Source of the DNA: Prevotella sp.
Lineage (GTDB): Bacteria > Bacteroidota > Bacteroidia > Bacteroidales > Bacteroidaceae
Direction: 5' to 3'
Assembly: GCA_017389705.1 (NCBI GenBank)
Contig: JAFPEE010000166.1
Span: forward strand, 1-64,000
DNA: 64,000 nt
The notes under the pieces are model-generated. The model saw nothing but the letters and a program-made list of their open reading frames with translations. It did not search any database and was not told where the DNA came from. Each line of letters begins with the position of its first letter. Position 1 is the stretch's first letter. Both the position numbers and the translations under genes were made by a program. Positions 42,717 through 52,440 of the stretch are shown in pieces.

Positions 42717-43541
42717 ATGAAGAAGGGTATCATTTTATTGTTGTGTCCGCTGATGCTGTTGACTGGCTGTGCTACCTACACCGGTCAGGGAGCGTATGTG
42801 GGCGGTTCGTTCGGTGCGATAGTGGGCTCTGCCATTGGTGGCATCTCGGGAGGTCGCAGAGGCAGTGACGTCGGTACGCTGATAGGCGTGGCCAGTGGTG
42901 CGGCTATCGGTGCGGCAGTGGGTGCTGCAGCAGACCAGAAGGTGGCTGAGGAACGGGGAGAATACCGTCGGCAGCGAGCCCAGCGTCAGCAGGCGGGCTA
43001 TGGCGGCTATGGCAGCACGGACAGCTACAGTCAGGACGAGAGCGGCTTCGACGCTTCAGGGCGTGGTGATGACCGCATAGACTTTGACGGGGCAGGGCCT
43101 CGCGACGGCCAAGGCACCTACTCGGCAGCACCGCCTCATACCTATACCCCCAAGGCGGGCACAGACCCTGGCTACAGCGTGAAGTATAACTCGCTCATAG
43201 AGATTCGCCATGCGCGCATCATTGATGAAGACCATGACGGAGTGCTGCGTGCCGGTGAGAAGTGTACGGTGACCTTCGAGGTGATGAACAACTCGTCGAA
43301 GACGCTCTATGACGTGCAGCCCACGGTATTTGACGTGACGGGCAACAAGCATATCCATATTTCGCCAAACCTGCATGTGGAGAGCATTGCTCCCAACAGT
43401 GGCATACGCTATACGGCGTCCATCCTGGCAGATCCGAAGCTGAAGGATGGCAGCATCGTTGTTCGTGTGGCAGTGGCACAGGGTAACAAGGAGATTACCT
43501 CGCAGGTGCAGGAGTTTACGGTGCGGACGGCGAGGCGGTAG
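42717..43541 (+). CDS. Glycine-zipper lipoprotein with C-terminal Ig-like domain, 274 aa
   Basis: The signal peptide ends in a lipobox (LLTGC, Cys18), so the protein is lipid-anchored in the envelope. Residues 24-72 form a glycine-zipper region ([20 protein letters not shown], then [12 protein letters not shown]) of the SlyB/OmpA-like type. A low-complexity Gln/Gly/Tyr linker follows, and residues 155-270 look like a CARDB-type beta sandwich ([18 protein letters not shown]). The 3' end overlaps the convergent rlpA gene by 26 bases. A role in envelope stability or stress is inference. Confidence 0.8.
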   Translation: MKKGIILLLCPLMLLTGCATYTGQGAYVGGSFGAIVGSAIGGISGGRRGSDVGTLIGVASGAAIGAAVGAAADQKVAEERGEYRRQRAQRQQAGYGGYGSTDSYSQDESGFDASGRGDDRIDFDGAGPRDGQGTYSAAPPHTYTPKAGTDPGYSVKYNSLIEIRHARIIDEDHDGVLRAGEKCTVTFEVMNNSSKTLYDVQPTVFDVTGNKHIHISPNLHVESIAPNSGIRYTASILADPKLKDGSIVVRVAVAQGNKEITSQVQEFTVRTARR

Positions 43542-44085
43542 CTCCAGACTGGGCAGACTGGGCAGACTTGGAGGCTGAGGCTGGCTTTGACTTTTCTGGG
43601 ACTTGCGGTTTTTCCTGCAAGTCCTTTTTCATATCCTGCCAGTAGGGTGACATGTCCATGGACCCTTCGTTGGTCTCCAGTTCAAGTTCGGGGAGATCAA
43701 TCTCGTCGGTAGGCTTGTAGGGCACTATGATGTTGCTGGCTTTCTGGACGATGACCATGGCAACACCCTTGGAGATGATGTCGAGCTCTTTGGCAGCACG
43801 CCACGAGAGGTCGATGATACGCCCACGGACATAGGGACCACGGTCGGTGACACGGACCATGACAGAGCGTCCGTTGGCAGGGTTGGTGACTTTCAGCAAC
43901 GTGCCGAAAGGATAGGTGCGGTGGGCACAGGTGAGCGAGTCCTTGTGAAGGCGCTCGCCACTGGCTGTCATACGTCCGAAAAACTTCCGGGCATAGAAGG
44001 AGGCTTTACCCTGTTGCGTGTCTTGCGACTGCAACGGGGTAAAGCTAATTAATGTTAGTAATGTACTTAATAAGACTCTAATCAT
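43516..44085 (-). CDS. rlpA: RlpA-like double-psi beta-barrel protein, 189 aa
   Basis: A signal peptide ([18 protein letters not shown]) is followed by [36 protein letters not shown] and [18 protein letters not shown], the landmarks of the RlpA double-psi beta-barrel. The catalytic-type Asp in TDRGP is present. RlpA enzymes cleave septal peptidoglycan lacking stem peptides. The C-terminal 60 residues are a Pro/Ser/Ala-rich tail and no SPOR domain is present. It lies six bases after gdhA. Confidence 0.83.
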   Translation of the reverse strand: MIRVLLSTLLTLISFTPLQSQDTQQGKASFYARKFFGRMTASGERLHKDSLTCAHRTYPFGTLLKVTNPANGRSVMVRVTDRGPYVRGRIIDLSWRAAKELDIISKGVAMVIVQKASNIIVPYKPTDEIDLPELELETNEGSMDMSPYWQDMKKDLQEKPQVPEKSKPASASKSAQSAQSGATASPSAP

Positions 44086-44091
44086 TACACA

Positions 44092-45429
44092 TTACACAAT
44101 ACCTTGCGCCATCATGGCGTTAGCGACCTTCATGAAGCCGGCGACGTTGGCACCCTTGACATAGTCGATATAGCCATCGGGCTGCTTGCCATACTTGACG
44201 CACTGCTCATGGATGGACGACATAATCTGGTGCAGCTTCTGGTCGACCTCAGCCTCGCTCCAGCCTAAGCGCATGGAGTTCTGTGTCATCTCCAGACCGC
44301 TGGTGGCCACACCACCCGCATTGACGGCCTTGCCTGGGGCAAACAGCTGATGGGCAGCGATGAACTTCTCGGCAGCCTCGGCGGTACAGCCCATGTTAGA
44401 CACCTCAGCGACGCACAGCGGCTTGAAACTCAGAATGCTGTCGGCATCCTGTCCGTTGACCTCGTTCTGGGTGGCACAGGGCAGATAGATGTCGGCCTTC
44501 TGCTCCCAGGGCTTCTTGCCGGCATAGAAGGTAGAGCCCGGGAACTCGTCGGCATAGGGCTGACAGACGTCATTGCCCGAGGCGCGCAGCTCCAGCATGT
44601 ACTCAATCTTCTCGTCGTCAAGGCCTGCAGGGTCATAGATGTAGCCGTCAGGACCACTGATGGTGATAACCTTGGCACCCAGCTCGGTAGCCTTCTTGGC
44701 AGCACCCCAGGCCACATTGCCGAAGCCTGACAGGGCGACCGTCTTGCCCTTGATGTCGAGACCGTGCTCCTGCATCATCTGGTTGACGAAATAGAGGGCG
44801 CCATAGCCTGTGGCCTCAGGACGGATCTTGGAGCCGCCCCACTCGATGCCCTTACCCGTCAGCACACCCTGGAACTGGTGGGTCAGCTTCTTGTACTGGC
44901 CATAGAGGTAGCCAATCTCACGGGCTCCCACACCGATGTCGCCTGCCGGCACATCCTCGTCGGGACCAATGTGGCGGTACAGCTCGTTCATGAAAGCCTG
45001 ACAGAAACGCATCACCTCATTGTCGGAACGTCCGCGGATGGAGAAGTCGGAACCGCCCTTGCCACCACCCATGGGCAGTGTGGTGAGCGAGTTCTTAAAG
45101 GTCTGCTCGAAACCGAGGAACTTCAGGATGCTGAGGTTTACTGACGAGTGGAAGCGCAGGCCGCCCTTGTAAGGACCGATGGCACTGTTGAACTGGACAC
45201 GGTAGCCCAGGTTGACATGCACCTCACCCTTGTCGTCGACCCAGGGCACACGGAAGGTGATGACCCGCTCCGGCTCGACGATGCGCTCAATTAACTTTGC
45301 CTTCTCGAATTCGGGGTGCTGGTTATACACGTCCTCAATCGAGATTAACACTTCACGTACTGCTTGCAGATACTCTAACTCTCCCGGATGCTTGCGCTCC
45401 AGGTCCTGCATAATCTTCTCTACGTTCAT
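44092..45429 (-). CDS. gdhA: NADP-specific glutamate dehydrogenase, 445 aa
   Basis: Interconverts 2-oxoglutarate plus ammonia and glutamate in the cytosol. RVPWVDDKGEVHVNLGYRVQ, GPYKGGLRFHSSVNLSILKF and PMGGGKGGSDF with the catalytic Lys mark the hexameric bacterial type. VALSGFGNVAWGAAKKATEL is the nucleotide-binding loop, and AGGVATSGLEMTQNSMRL a late conserved segment. Length matches the family. Confidence 0.95.
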   Translation of the reverse strand: MNVEKIMQDLERKHPGELEYLQAVREVLISIEDVYNQHPEFEKAKLIERIVEPERVITFRVPWVDDKGEVHVNLGYRVQFNSAIGPYKGGLRFHSSVNLSILKFLGFEQTFKNSLTTLPMGGGKGGSDFSIRGRSDNEVMRFCQAFMNELYRHIGPDEDVPAGDIGVGAREIGYLYGQYKKLTHQFQGVLTGKGIEWGGSKIRPEATGYGALYFVNQMMQEHGLDIKGKTVALSGFGNVAWGAAKKATELGAKVITISGPDGYIYDPAGLDDEKIEYMLELRASGNDVCQPYADEFPGSTFYAGKKPWEQKADIYLPCATQNEVNGQDADSILSFKPLCVAEVSNMGCTAEAAEKFIAAHQLFAPGKAVNAGGVATSGLEMTQNSMRLGWSEAEVDQKLHQIMSSIHEQCVKYGKQPDGYIDYVKGANVAGFMKVANAMMAQGIV

Positions 45430-45490
45430 AGTAAAAGTTATTTAGTTAATAGATTATATTGTCATTCTGTTAGTTTCACAACGCAAATAT

Positions 45491-45525
45491 CGGGAATTTC
45501 CTTGAAACGACAAAGGAAATTCCCG
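45491..45525. terminator. Hairpin between the DASS transporter and gdhA
   Basis: CGGGAATTTCCTT and AAGGAAATTCCCG form a perfect 13-bp stem with a nine-base loop. It follows the transporter stop codon by 42 bases on the minus strand and precedes gdhA. It lacks a strong T-run, so an operator is possible. The GGGAATT element resembles the palindromes at 42622. Confidence 0.45.
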
Positions 45526-45566
45526 AATATTTTCCGTAAAAAGTTACAGTTTGTTAAATAGAGCCC

Positions 45567-47072
45567 TTAAAACACGTGCATGGTACCCAAAATATATAAT
45601 AAGATATATCCAAACAGCATGCTCAGAATACCCATGACGAGTCCCATCTTCGACATGTCTTTCTGCTGCACCAGGTTGGTGGCATAGGCCAGCGCATTCG
45701 GTGGGGTAGAGATGGGCAGCACCATGGCTGACGATGCTGCGATGGCCACGCCGATGAGTACGGTGGGGGTACCTCCGATGGCATCCAACTTGTCGCCCAT
45801 GGCCGAGCATACCACTGCGAGGATAGGCATCAGCAGGGCTGCGGTAGCCGAGTTGGAGATGAAGTTGGACAGCAGGTAGCAGATGACTCCTGACAGCAGG
45901 AGGATGAGCAGGGGCGAGAAGTCGCCAAAGGGAATACTCTTCACTGCATTCGCTGCCAGACCGGAGGCGTTGAGGCCATAGCCCAGGGCAAAGCCACCAG
46001 CCACCATCCAGATGACCGACCAGTTGATCTGCTCCAGGTCGCGCTTGTTGATGACACCTGTCAGTGCGAAGATGACAAAGGGCACCAGGGCCACGGTATA
46101 GGAGTTGATGCCTGTCACTGTGTCGAGCAGCCACAGGGCTACTGTCAGGAAGAAGGTGATGATGACGATATAGGTGTGGGCATCGCGCTTCATCTCGCCC
46201 TCAATCTCCAGGGCGACGGTCTTCTGCGAGAAGGGGAACAGCGTCTTCAGTATCCACCAGCCCACCAGCAGCAGGATGATTACCAGCGGTGTCATGAACA
46301 TCATCCACTCGCCAAAGCCCAGTCCCATGTTCAGCCCCTCGGGGTCGTTCAGGTATTTCAGGGCAATGGTGTTTGGCGGTGTGCCGATGGGCGTTCCCAT
46401 ACCCCCCAGGTTAGCAGCCAGGGGAATGGACAGCGCCATGGCGATGCGACCCTTACCCTCTGGGGGCAGCTGACGGAAGACCGGTGTCAGGAAGGTCAGC
46501 ATCATGGCTGCTGTGGCGGTGTTCGACACAAACATAGAGAACAGACCCGTGATGAGGATGAAACCCAGCAGCACGTTCTCGCTCTTGTTGCCAAAGGGCT
46601 TCAGCAGTACCTTGGCCAGCTGGGCGTCCAGCCCTGTCTTGGTGGCAGCGATGGCCAGGATGAATCCGCCGATGAACAGCATGATGACCGGGTCGGCAAA
46701 AGTGGCCATGACCGACTTGTACGACAGCAGCTGTCCTACCTCCTCAGGGTCGCACATCCACTTGATGCCGGAGTCTGAGGCGAAGAGTAGCATCAGTCCG
46801 ATGATGGCCACACTGGTGGCCCACGACGACACCACCTCGAGCACCCACATCAGGGTGGCAAAGGCAAAGATGGCGATGATGCGCTGCTGTACTACGGTGA
46901 GTCCCTCGATGCCGAAAATGTTGGCGGGGGCGTTCCATAGCAGGAGTGTGACGATAAGAACGATGATGGCCTGTGCGGTCTTCTTGAAGGCTCCGCTCGG
47001 ATGGAACCGGCGGCCCATACGCATGTTGTGGTAGGCTTCTACAAGCTCGTACCCTTTGTAAATATGAAACAT
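45567..47072 (-). CDS. DASS (SLC13) family sodium:dicarboxylate/anion symporter, 501 aa
   Basis: About twelve hydrophobic segments. SNTATAAMMLTFLTPV and FISNSATAALLMPILAV are the paired SNT motifs that bind sodium and substrate, and LPISTPPNALAYATN and GTPIGTPPNTIALKYL are the family's hairpin signatures. It imports C4-dicarboxylates or sulfate at the inner membrane. The ATG at 47070-47072 was chosen, since an earlier TTG lies within the promoter. Confidence 0.9.
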   Translation of the reverse strand: MFHIYKGYELVEAYHNMRMGRRFHPSGAFKKTAQAIIVLIVTLLLWNAPANIFGIEGLTVVQQRIIAIFAFATLMWVLEVVSSWATSVAIIGLMLLFASDSGIKWMCDPEEVGQLLSYKSVMATFADPVIMLFIGGFILAIAATKTGLDAQLAKVLLKPFGNKSENVLLGFILITGLFSMFVSNTATAAMMLTFLTPVFRQLPPEGKGRIAMALSIPLAANLGGMGTPIGTPPNTIALKYLNDPEGLNMGLGFGEWMMFMTPLVIILLLVGWWILKTLFPFSQKTVALEIEGEMKRDAHTYIVIITFFLTVALWLLDTVTGINSYTVALVPFVIFALTGVINKRDLEQINWSVIWMVAGGFALGYGLNASGLAANAVKSIPFGDFSPLLILLLSGVICYLLSNFISNSATAALLMPILAVVCSAMGDKLDAIGGTPTVLIGVAIAASSAMVLPISTPPNALAYATNLVQQKDMSKMGLVMGILSMLFGYILLYILGTMHVF

Positions 47073-47102
47073 TTCTAATTGTAGGTTTAAGAATTGCGAC
47101 TG

Positions 47103-47110
47103 CAAAGTTA
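47103..47110 (-). promoter_or_regulatory. Promoter of the DASS transporter
   Basis: On the minus strand the sequence is TAACTTTG, a TAnnTTTG box 30 bases before the ATG at 47072. No convincing -33 element. Confidence 0.6.
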
Positions 47111-47234
47111 GCTAATTTTTGTGAATCAGAAAAAGATTACGATTCATTAATCCCCGCAATTTTCCCCTAACAATGCATTTTCCCAATACCCACGGCAACT
47201 CCTCTCCCTGAACTGCCATGTGGAGATGGCAAAA

Positions 47235-48521
47235 TTACTTAGGCAACTCGATAACCAGCGTCAGGTCGTCGGTCTGATTCTCACGTCCTGGTACGCCATA
47301 CTCGCTGATGTCCTTGAGGATGCTATGCATCATCTTCTCGACATCGGCGATTTTGTTTTTCAGCTTGGGTACCATCTCTGTGAACTGCTCCGCCTCCTGC
47401 ATCATGCCTTCCAGCGTCTTTAGCATCTCCTGTCCCATGGGCGACTGGTGTTCGTTGCCCTCAGCATGGATGATGAAGCAGTCGGCAGCATGGTCGGCAA
47501 ACAGGCTCAGTGCGTTGTTCTTGGATGACAGGTGGTGCTTCACACTGGCCATCAGCCGTTGCTTGCTGGTGGTGCTGAAGTGGGCATCGTCGGGCAGATG
47601 GGTTATATGCCCTGTGGTGATGTTCCAGGTGTACAGGTCATGCGATACCGTCACCAAGCGATAGTCGCAAGGGTAGGAGATGAGCGAGCCTGTGTTCACA
47701 TCGTAGATGGCTTTGGACAGGTCGGCATTGTAGTCCTTGGCGATATCGGAGGTATGGAAATGGCCTGTGAAGATGATGCCGATGCCTGCGTCAGCCAGTC
47801 GGTTGCGTACATGCTCATAGTCGCTGATGACGGCTGTGTTCACGAACTTCTCCACGCCATGGAAGTGGGGGAACAGGGGATGGTGCATCATGGCCACCAC
47901 CTGCTTGCCGGCCTTGCGGGCTTCCATGGCTTTGTTGCATACCCAGTTGAGCGTCATGTTCGACAGCCAGCCATTCTCGCCAGAGTCGATGCCGATGACC
48001 ACCAGTCCGGGGATGGGCTCATTGGTGTAGGTGAGGGTGGTATTCTCGCGGTCGGCATGCTCGTCATAGCCATAGTTGGCATACAGCTTGGCAAAGAGAG
48101 CCTGTGTGGGTACGGCGACTTTGGTTTTCTTGTCACCATCGTAGGTGACGGCATTGGCATTGCCCAAGTCATGGTTGCCGGGAATGACCAGCGTATGGAT
48201 GCCTGCCTCACGCAGCTCATCGAGTTTGCTGACGACATACTCATGGCTGGCCAGCTCGCCATCCTTGGTCAGGTCGCCAGTAATCAGCACCAGCTGGGGC
48301 TTGATGTCGGTCTTCAGCTTTTCCACCATGGCATCGAGCAGCTCACGGCTCTTGTCCAGCATCTTACGGTCTTTGGCCAGGTGTTGCTGCCAGGCAGGGC
48401 CGTCATTAACCAGCAGGCCATGGCCCATCACATGGATATCGGAGATGACAACAATCTTGGTTTGAGCCTGTGCCATAACAGCCAAGGCTACTAAAAGGAG
48501 AATACCTACTATTTTTTTCAT
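47235..48521 (-). CDS. Secreted calcineurin-like metallophosphoesterase, 428 aa
   Basis: Signal peptide residues 1-19 (VGILLLVALAVMAQAQ). VVISDIHVMG, LVLITGDLTKDGE, LVIPGNHDLG, MMHHPLFPH and IIFTGHFHTSD are the ordered metal-binding motifs of the PF00149 fold. The C-terminal 120 residues are helical and unassigned. Relatives cleave phosphodiesters in the periplasm. Substrate not readable. It is the last gene of a minus-strand unit with the DUF4831 and nnr genes. Confidence 0.86.
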   Translation of the reverse strand: MKKIVGILLLVALAVMAQAQTKIVVISDIHVMGHGLLVNDGPAWQQHLAKDRKMLDKSRELLDAMVEKLKTDIKPQLVLITGDLTKDGELASHEYVVSKLDELREAGIHTLVIPGNHDLGNANAVTYDGDKKTKVAVPTQALFAKLYANYGYDEHADRENTTLTYTNEPIPGLVVIGIDSGENGWLSNMTLNWVCNKAMEARKAGKQVVAMMHHPLFPHFHGVEKFVNTAVISDYEHVRNRLADAGIGIIFTGHFHTSDIAKDYNADLSKAIYDVNTGSLISYPCDYRLVTVSHDLYTWNITTGHITHLPDDAHFSTTSKQRLMASVKHHLSSKNNALSLFADHAADCFIIHAEGNEHQSPMGQEMLKTLEGMMQEAEQFTEMVPKLKNKIADVEKMMHSILKDISEYGVPGRENQTDDLTLVIELPK

Positions 48522-48533
48522 TTTGTCTGGGTC

Positions 48534-49577
48534 TTATTCTGTGAAATGGCAGGAGACTACGGCACCCGTGGCAGGATGGAGCTGCAGGGTGGTGTGGTAG
48601 CGCTTGAAGAGGCTGGCCTCGCGGAGTTCGACAAAGCCGAACTGGGCCATGGGTACCTGGAAGGTTGCCAGGGGCTGGTCCTCCTGCTGGAGGGTGAGCT
48701 GTAAGGTGCTGGGGACGTTGGCATAGAGCCCTTCGCCCTTTTTGTTTTCGGGCAGGGGAACCTCCTCTGTGGGGTTCAGGTTCTTCAGCGTGATATAATA
48801 AGGTACACCTGCCAGGTCGTCCTTGTCGACAAGTCCCAAACGACGAGAGAGACGGAAGACAACCTCGCGTTCCATCTCTTTTTCAGGGCAGAGGGTGACC
48901 TCCTGTGCTGTGGTGTCACGGCGGATGGTGCCTGTAAAGAGGCTGGTCAGGGCATTGCACTGGCTGTCGAGCTCGCTGAGCATGAGCTGCAGCTGACGCT
49001 CGTCCTGTGGCATGTTGTCAGCCTCGCCAGTGGCTAACAGCTGACGACGCTCCCTCAGCTCGGTAATCTGCTGGGCTGTGAGCTCGGCCATCTTGGCAGT
49101 GCTGCCGGCAGCGAGCACCTCTGCAGAGAGGAGTGATGAGTGTTGAGTGTTAAGTGATGCGCGCTGAGTGTTAAGTGATGCGTGTTGAGTGATGAATGAT
49201 GAGCTGGGGGTGAGGGGATCGGTATTGATAGAGAGAAGGATACCGTCGTCGCTGAGGCGGATGTCGGCAGACTCGCTCTTACCCTTCAGGCGGAGCGTGA
49301 AGCACTTGGTGGTGTCGCGTACGCCCAAGGTGGTGACATCGCAACCGATGATGCGGTGGCTGACCTGCTGGTCTTGGCTGACACCAGAAATGCGCAGGTA
49401 TTTCTCGGCATAGCGCGAGAAACGCCCAGGAGTGTAGGTCTGCTTCTCGATGAGCAGATGGATGTTCAGGGCAGTCTTGGGCAGATAGTAGGTCTGCGCC
49501 TGTAGAGGCAGGGCAGCAGTCAGGAGGAAAAGGGATGCCACGGCCCAACCTCTCAGCAAGTATAGAAGGTTCTTCAT
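48534..49577 (-). CDS. DUF4831 family protein, 347 aa
   Basis: A signal peptide (VASLFLLTAALPLQAQ) is followed by the DUF4831 pattern QTYYLPKTALNIHLLIEKQT and GRFSRYAEKYL. Conserved in Bacteroidales with unknown function, probably in the envelope. Residues near 128-150 (FITQHASLNTQRASLNTQHS) are encoded by a tandem repeat of a kind otherwise found between genes (49131-49203). The gene overlaps nnr by four bases (ATGA), so it is translationally coupled. Confidence 0.8.
   Translation of the reverse strand: MKNLLYLLRGWAVASLFLLTAALPLQAQTYYLPKTALNIHLLIEKQTYTPGRFSRYAEKYLRISGVSQDQQVSHRIIGCDVTTLGVRDTTKCFTLRLKGKSESADIRLSDDGILLSINTDPLTPSSSFITQHASLNTQRASLNTQHSSLLSAEVLAAGSTAKMAELTAQQITELRERRQLLATGEADNMPQDERQLQLMLSELDSQCNALTSLFTGTIRRDTTAQEVTLCPEKEMEREVVFRLSRRLGLVDKDDLAGVPYYITLKNLNPTEEVPLPENKKGEGLYANVPSTLQLTLQQEDQPLATFQVPMAQFGFVELREASLFKRYHTTLQLHPATGAVVSCHFTE
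49131..49203 (-). repeat. Degenerate tandem repeat inside the DUF4831 gene
   Basis: The plus strand repeats GAGTGTTGAGTGTTAAGTGATG-like units of about 20-22 bases, three to four times with changes. In frame it encodes a Ser/Thr/Asn/Gln-rich linker. Confidence 0.6.
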
Positions 49578-51088
49578 TCTTTCAGTCTCTTGAAAGCTCG
49601 TGATAGATAGCGGATGATATCGCTGGCCAGCAGGCTCTCCTCACCCAGGTCGTGGGCTGCCAGGTCGCCTGCCAGTCCATGGAGATAGACACCCAGAACG
49701 CAGGCATCCTGCTGCTTATAGCCCTGTGCCAGCAGGCCAGTGATGATGCCTGTCAGTACATCGCCACTGCCGGCAGTAGCCATGCCGGCATTGCCTGTGG
49801 GGTTGAACAGAATGTGTCCGGTGGGCAGGCAGATGGCGGTAAAATGACCTTTGAGGATGATATAGGCCTTGAGGCGCTGTGCCATGTTGCGAGCCTTGTT
49901 AAGGCGCTCATAGCTGTCGGCAGAGTGGCCGTCCAAGCGGTCGAACTCCTTGGGATGGGGTGTCATGATGATGCCCTGTGGCAGCTGTTGCAGCCAGGCA
50001 GGGTGGTTGCCCAGGATGTTCAGTGCATCGGCATCGGCCACCATCGGACACTGTGTGCGGCGCAACTGGGCAATGAGGGCTATGGAGGTCTGCTCGCTCT
50101 GTCCCAGACCTGGGCCAATGCCTACGGCATCGTAGTCCTCAGTATCGACAGCCTCGGCAAAGATGGTGTCCTCGTTGTTGTTCTGGATGACCGCTTCAGG
50201 GACGGACATCTGGAGAATGGGTATGTTACGCTTGGGTGAGTTGACGGTAATCTTACCAGCACCGGCACGCAGACAAGCCCGTGCTGCCAGGATGGCGGCT
50301 CCTGCCATGCAGTAGCTGCCGGCAATGAGCAGGGCATGGCCCATCTGTCCTTTGTGGGCAAAGGGGTTGCGCGACATGAGCAGTTGGCGCACCTCGCTTT
50401 CCTCAATGACGGAGTAGGCGGTCTCTATCTGGTTGATACCCTCCTGACTCAGGCGGATGTCTAACACGCGTAGCTGTCCGATAAAAGCCTGGTTCTCAGG
50501 AAACAGGAAGGCCAGCTTAGGCTGTTGCAACGTCAGGGTAGTGGTGGCGCGGATGATGTTTGCGCGGACATTATAGGCGTTATCCTCGGTCATGAGACCT
50601 GAGGGTACATCGATGCTGACCACCTGTGCCGGAGAGGCATTGATATACTTGACCAGTGAGGCAAAGCCACCGGCCAGGGCTTTGTTGGTGCCTGAGCCAA
50701 AGAGACCATCGATGACCACCATGTGCTGCTCCAGCCGTGGCGGGTCGAACTCCTCGATGACCTCGACAAAGTTCTGGATGCGCTTACACTCCTGCAGGCG
50801 ACTCTTGTTGGCCGCACAGTCGGGAGAGAGCTTACCACTGATGTTGAACAGGTAGACGCTGACCTGATAGTCCTTCTCGGCCAGCAGGCGTGCCATGGCC
50901 AAGGCATCGCCTCCATTGTTGCCTGGTCCGGCAAAGACCACCATAGGGGTGGAGGAAGGATAGAGCTTGGTGACGGTCTGGGTCAGTGCCCTGGCCGCAC
51001 GTTCCATGAGATCGAGACTGGGTATAGGCTCGTTTTCGATGGTGAATTTGTCCAGCTCATGTATCTGAGCACTTGTAAATATCTTCAT
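49574..51088 (-). CDS. nnr: Bifunctional NAD(P)H-hydrate epimerase/dehydratase, 504 aa
   Basis: Repairs hydrated NAD(P)H. The N-terminal YjeF domain (residues 1-215) has AGPGNNGGDALAMARLLAEK and VVIDGLFGSGTNKALAG, the epimerase landmarks. The C-terminal kinase-like domain has FAHKGQMGHALLIAGSY, VGIGPGLGQS, PHPKEFDRL and NAGMATAGSGDVLTGIITGL, the ADP-dependent dehydratase signature. Both domains look intact. It is the first gene of a three-gene unit. Confidence 0.93.
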   Translation of the reverse strand: MKIFTSAQIHELDKFTIENEPIPSLDLMERAARALTQTVTKLYPSSTPMVVFAGPGNNGGDALAMARLLAEKDYQVSVYLFNISGKLSPDCAANKSRLQECKRIQNFVEVIEEFDPPRLEQHMVVIDGLFGSGTNKALAGGFASLVKYINASPAQVVSIDVPSGLMTEDNAYNVRANIIRATTTLTLQQPKLAFLFPENQAFIGQLRVLDIRLSQEGINQIETAYSVIEESEVRQLLMSRNPFAHKGQMGHALLIAGSYCMAGAAILAARACLRAGAGKITVNSPKRNIPILQMSVPEAVIQNNNEDTIFAEAVDTEDYDAVGIGPGLGQSEQTSIALIAQLRRTQCPMVADADALNILGNHPAWLQQLPQGIIMTPHPKEFDRLDGHSADSYERLNKARNMAQRLKAYIILKGHFTAICLPTGHILFNPTGNAGMATAGSGDVLTGIITGLLAQGYKQQDACVLGVYLHGLAGDLAAHDLGEESLLASDIIRYLSRAFKRLKE

Positions 51089-51096
51089 TTTAGCTG

Positions 51097-51104
51097 CAAA
51101 AATA
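51097..51104 (-). promoter_or_regulatory. Promoter of the nnr unit
   Basis: The minus strand reads TATTTTTG, a TAnnTTTG match only nine bases before the ATG at 51088, so the leader would be almost absent. Confidence 0.45.
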
Positions 51105-51148
51105 CGAAAAATATGCTAATCAATACCTATTCTTTGCCGAAAATTTAG

Positions 51149-51156
51149 TAATTTTG
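51149..51156 (+). promoter_or_regulatory. Promoter of hpt
   Basis: TAATTTTG matches TAnnTTTG and lies 26 bases before the ATG at 51183. No -33 element stands out. Confidence 0.6.
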
Positions 51157-51182
51157 CATCAAATTTTCAAATTTGTTGTATT

Positions 51183-51722
51183 ATGGGCATCGTAACAATT
51201 AAAGATAAGACGTTTAAAACGTCTATTCCGGAGGCGGAGATCAAGCAGCGTGTGAAGGAACTGGCACAGAAGATCAGCAAGGATATGGAAGGCAAGAATC
51301 CGCTGCTCCTCTGCGTATTGAACGGGTCGTTCATCTTTGCCGCTGACCTCATGCGCGAAATGACGCTGCCATGCGAGATCACGTTTGTGAAGCTGGCTTC
51401 CTATGAAGGTACGGCCTCGACGGGCAAGGTCAAGGAGCTCATCGGAATCAATGAGCCATTGACGGGACGCGACATCATCATCGTGGAAGACATCGTGGAT
51501 ACCGGACGCACTATGAAGCAGATGTTAGAGCAGCTGGCTGCGCGCCATCCAGCATCGGTTCGCATCTGTACGCTCTTCGTGAAGCCCGAGAAGCTGGAGG
51601 AGAAACTGGATATTGAGTATGCCGCCTTCTCCATCCCTAATGACTTCATTGTAGGCTATGGGCTGGACTACGACCAGCAGGGGCGCTATCTGAAGGAAAT
51701 TTATTCATTGGTTGAGGGATAA
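51183..51722 (+). CDS. hpt: Hypoxanthine phosphoribosyltransferase, 179 aa
   Basis: Salvages hypoxanthine and guanine with PRPP. LLLCVLNGSFIFAADLMRE, IIIVEDIVDTGRTMKQML (the PRPP-binding loop with acidic pair and TGRT) and DFIVGYGLDYDQQGRYL are the family landmarks. Its length and the N-terminus fit. It lies 146 bases upstream of adk and may share a transcript. Confidence 0.93.
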   Translation: MGIVTIKDKTFKTSIPEAEIKQRVKELAQKISKDMEGKNPLLLCVLNGSFIFAADLMREMTLPCEITFVKLASYEGTASTGKVKELIGINEPLTGRDIIIVEDIVDTGRTMKQMLEQLAARHPASVRICTLFVKPEKLEEKLDIEYAAFSIPNDFIVGYGLDYDQQGRYLKEIYSLVEG

Positions 51723-51867
51723 AGGTAACATTGAAGCGATGAGACATATCAAACTACCCTACATGCCCAGCGATGTGGAAGCTCGGAAGAGTGACCTTAT
51801 GACAGATTTGTGGTATAAAGGAAAAGAAACAAACATTAAACAGGATAAACAGGAAAAGAGAATTCAT

Positions 51868-52440
51868 ATGAAGAATATTGTGATTTTTGGTGCTCCTGGC
51901 TCAGGTAAGGGCACACAGAGTGATCTGATGATAGAGCACTACGGACTGGGACACATCTCCACGGGTGATGTGCTCCGCAGTGAGATTAAGAAAGGAACAG
52001 AGCTGGGCAAGACTGCCCAGAGCTACATTGACAAGGGTAACCTGATTCCCGACGAGCTGATGATCTCGATACTGGCTAATGTCTACGACTCCTATGGTCG
52101 TGGTCATAAGGGTGTCATCTTCGACGGTTTCCCCCGTACCATTCCTCAGGCTGAGGCTCTGAAGAAGATGCTGGACGAGCGTGGCGACAAGGTGGCAGCC
52201 ATGATAGAGCTGGACGTACCTGAGGCTGAGCTGATGGAGCGTCTCATCAAGCGTGGAAAGGAGAGTGGACGTGCTGATGACAACGAGGAGACCATCAAGA
52301 AGCGCCTGGTGGTGTATCACTCACAGACGCAGCCCCTCATTGAGTGGTACAAGAAGGAAGGCCTGCACTACCACATCAACGGTCATGGTACCTTGGAGCG
52401 CATCTTCAGTGATATACAACAGGTGATTGATGGAATCTAA
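51868..52440 (+). CDS. adk: Adenylate kinase, 190 aa
   Basis: [20 protein letters not shown] with the P-loop GAPGSGKGT at residues 8-16, [28 protein letters not shown] and [18 protein letters not shown] make a short-lid adenylate kinase. Upstream in-frame ATGs exist, but the family starts at this Met. The 145-base gap before it encodes an apparently irrelevant lysine-rich stretch. Confidence 0.94.
   Translation: MKNIVIFGAPGSGKGTQSDLMIEHYGLGHISTGDVLRSEIKKGTELGKTAQSYIDKGNLIPDELMISILANVYDSYGRGHKGVIFDGFPRTIPQAEALKKMLDERGDKVAAMIELDVPEAELMERLIKRGKESGRADDNEETIKKRLVVYHSQTQPLIEWYKKEGLHYHINGHGTLERIFSDIQQVIDGI

Noticed and set aside
44350..45144. Plus-strand frames opposite gdhA
   Set aside because: Shadow frames of a GC-rich gene; gdhA on the minus strand has all family motifs.
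51712..51867. An N-terminal extension of adenylate kinase
   Set aside because: The extra 52 residues have no counterpart in the family, and the P-loop normally starts within ten residues of the N-terminus, as with the ATG at 51868.
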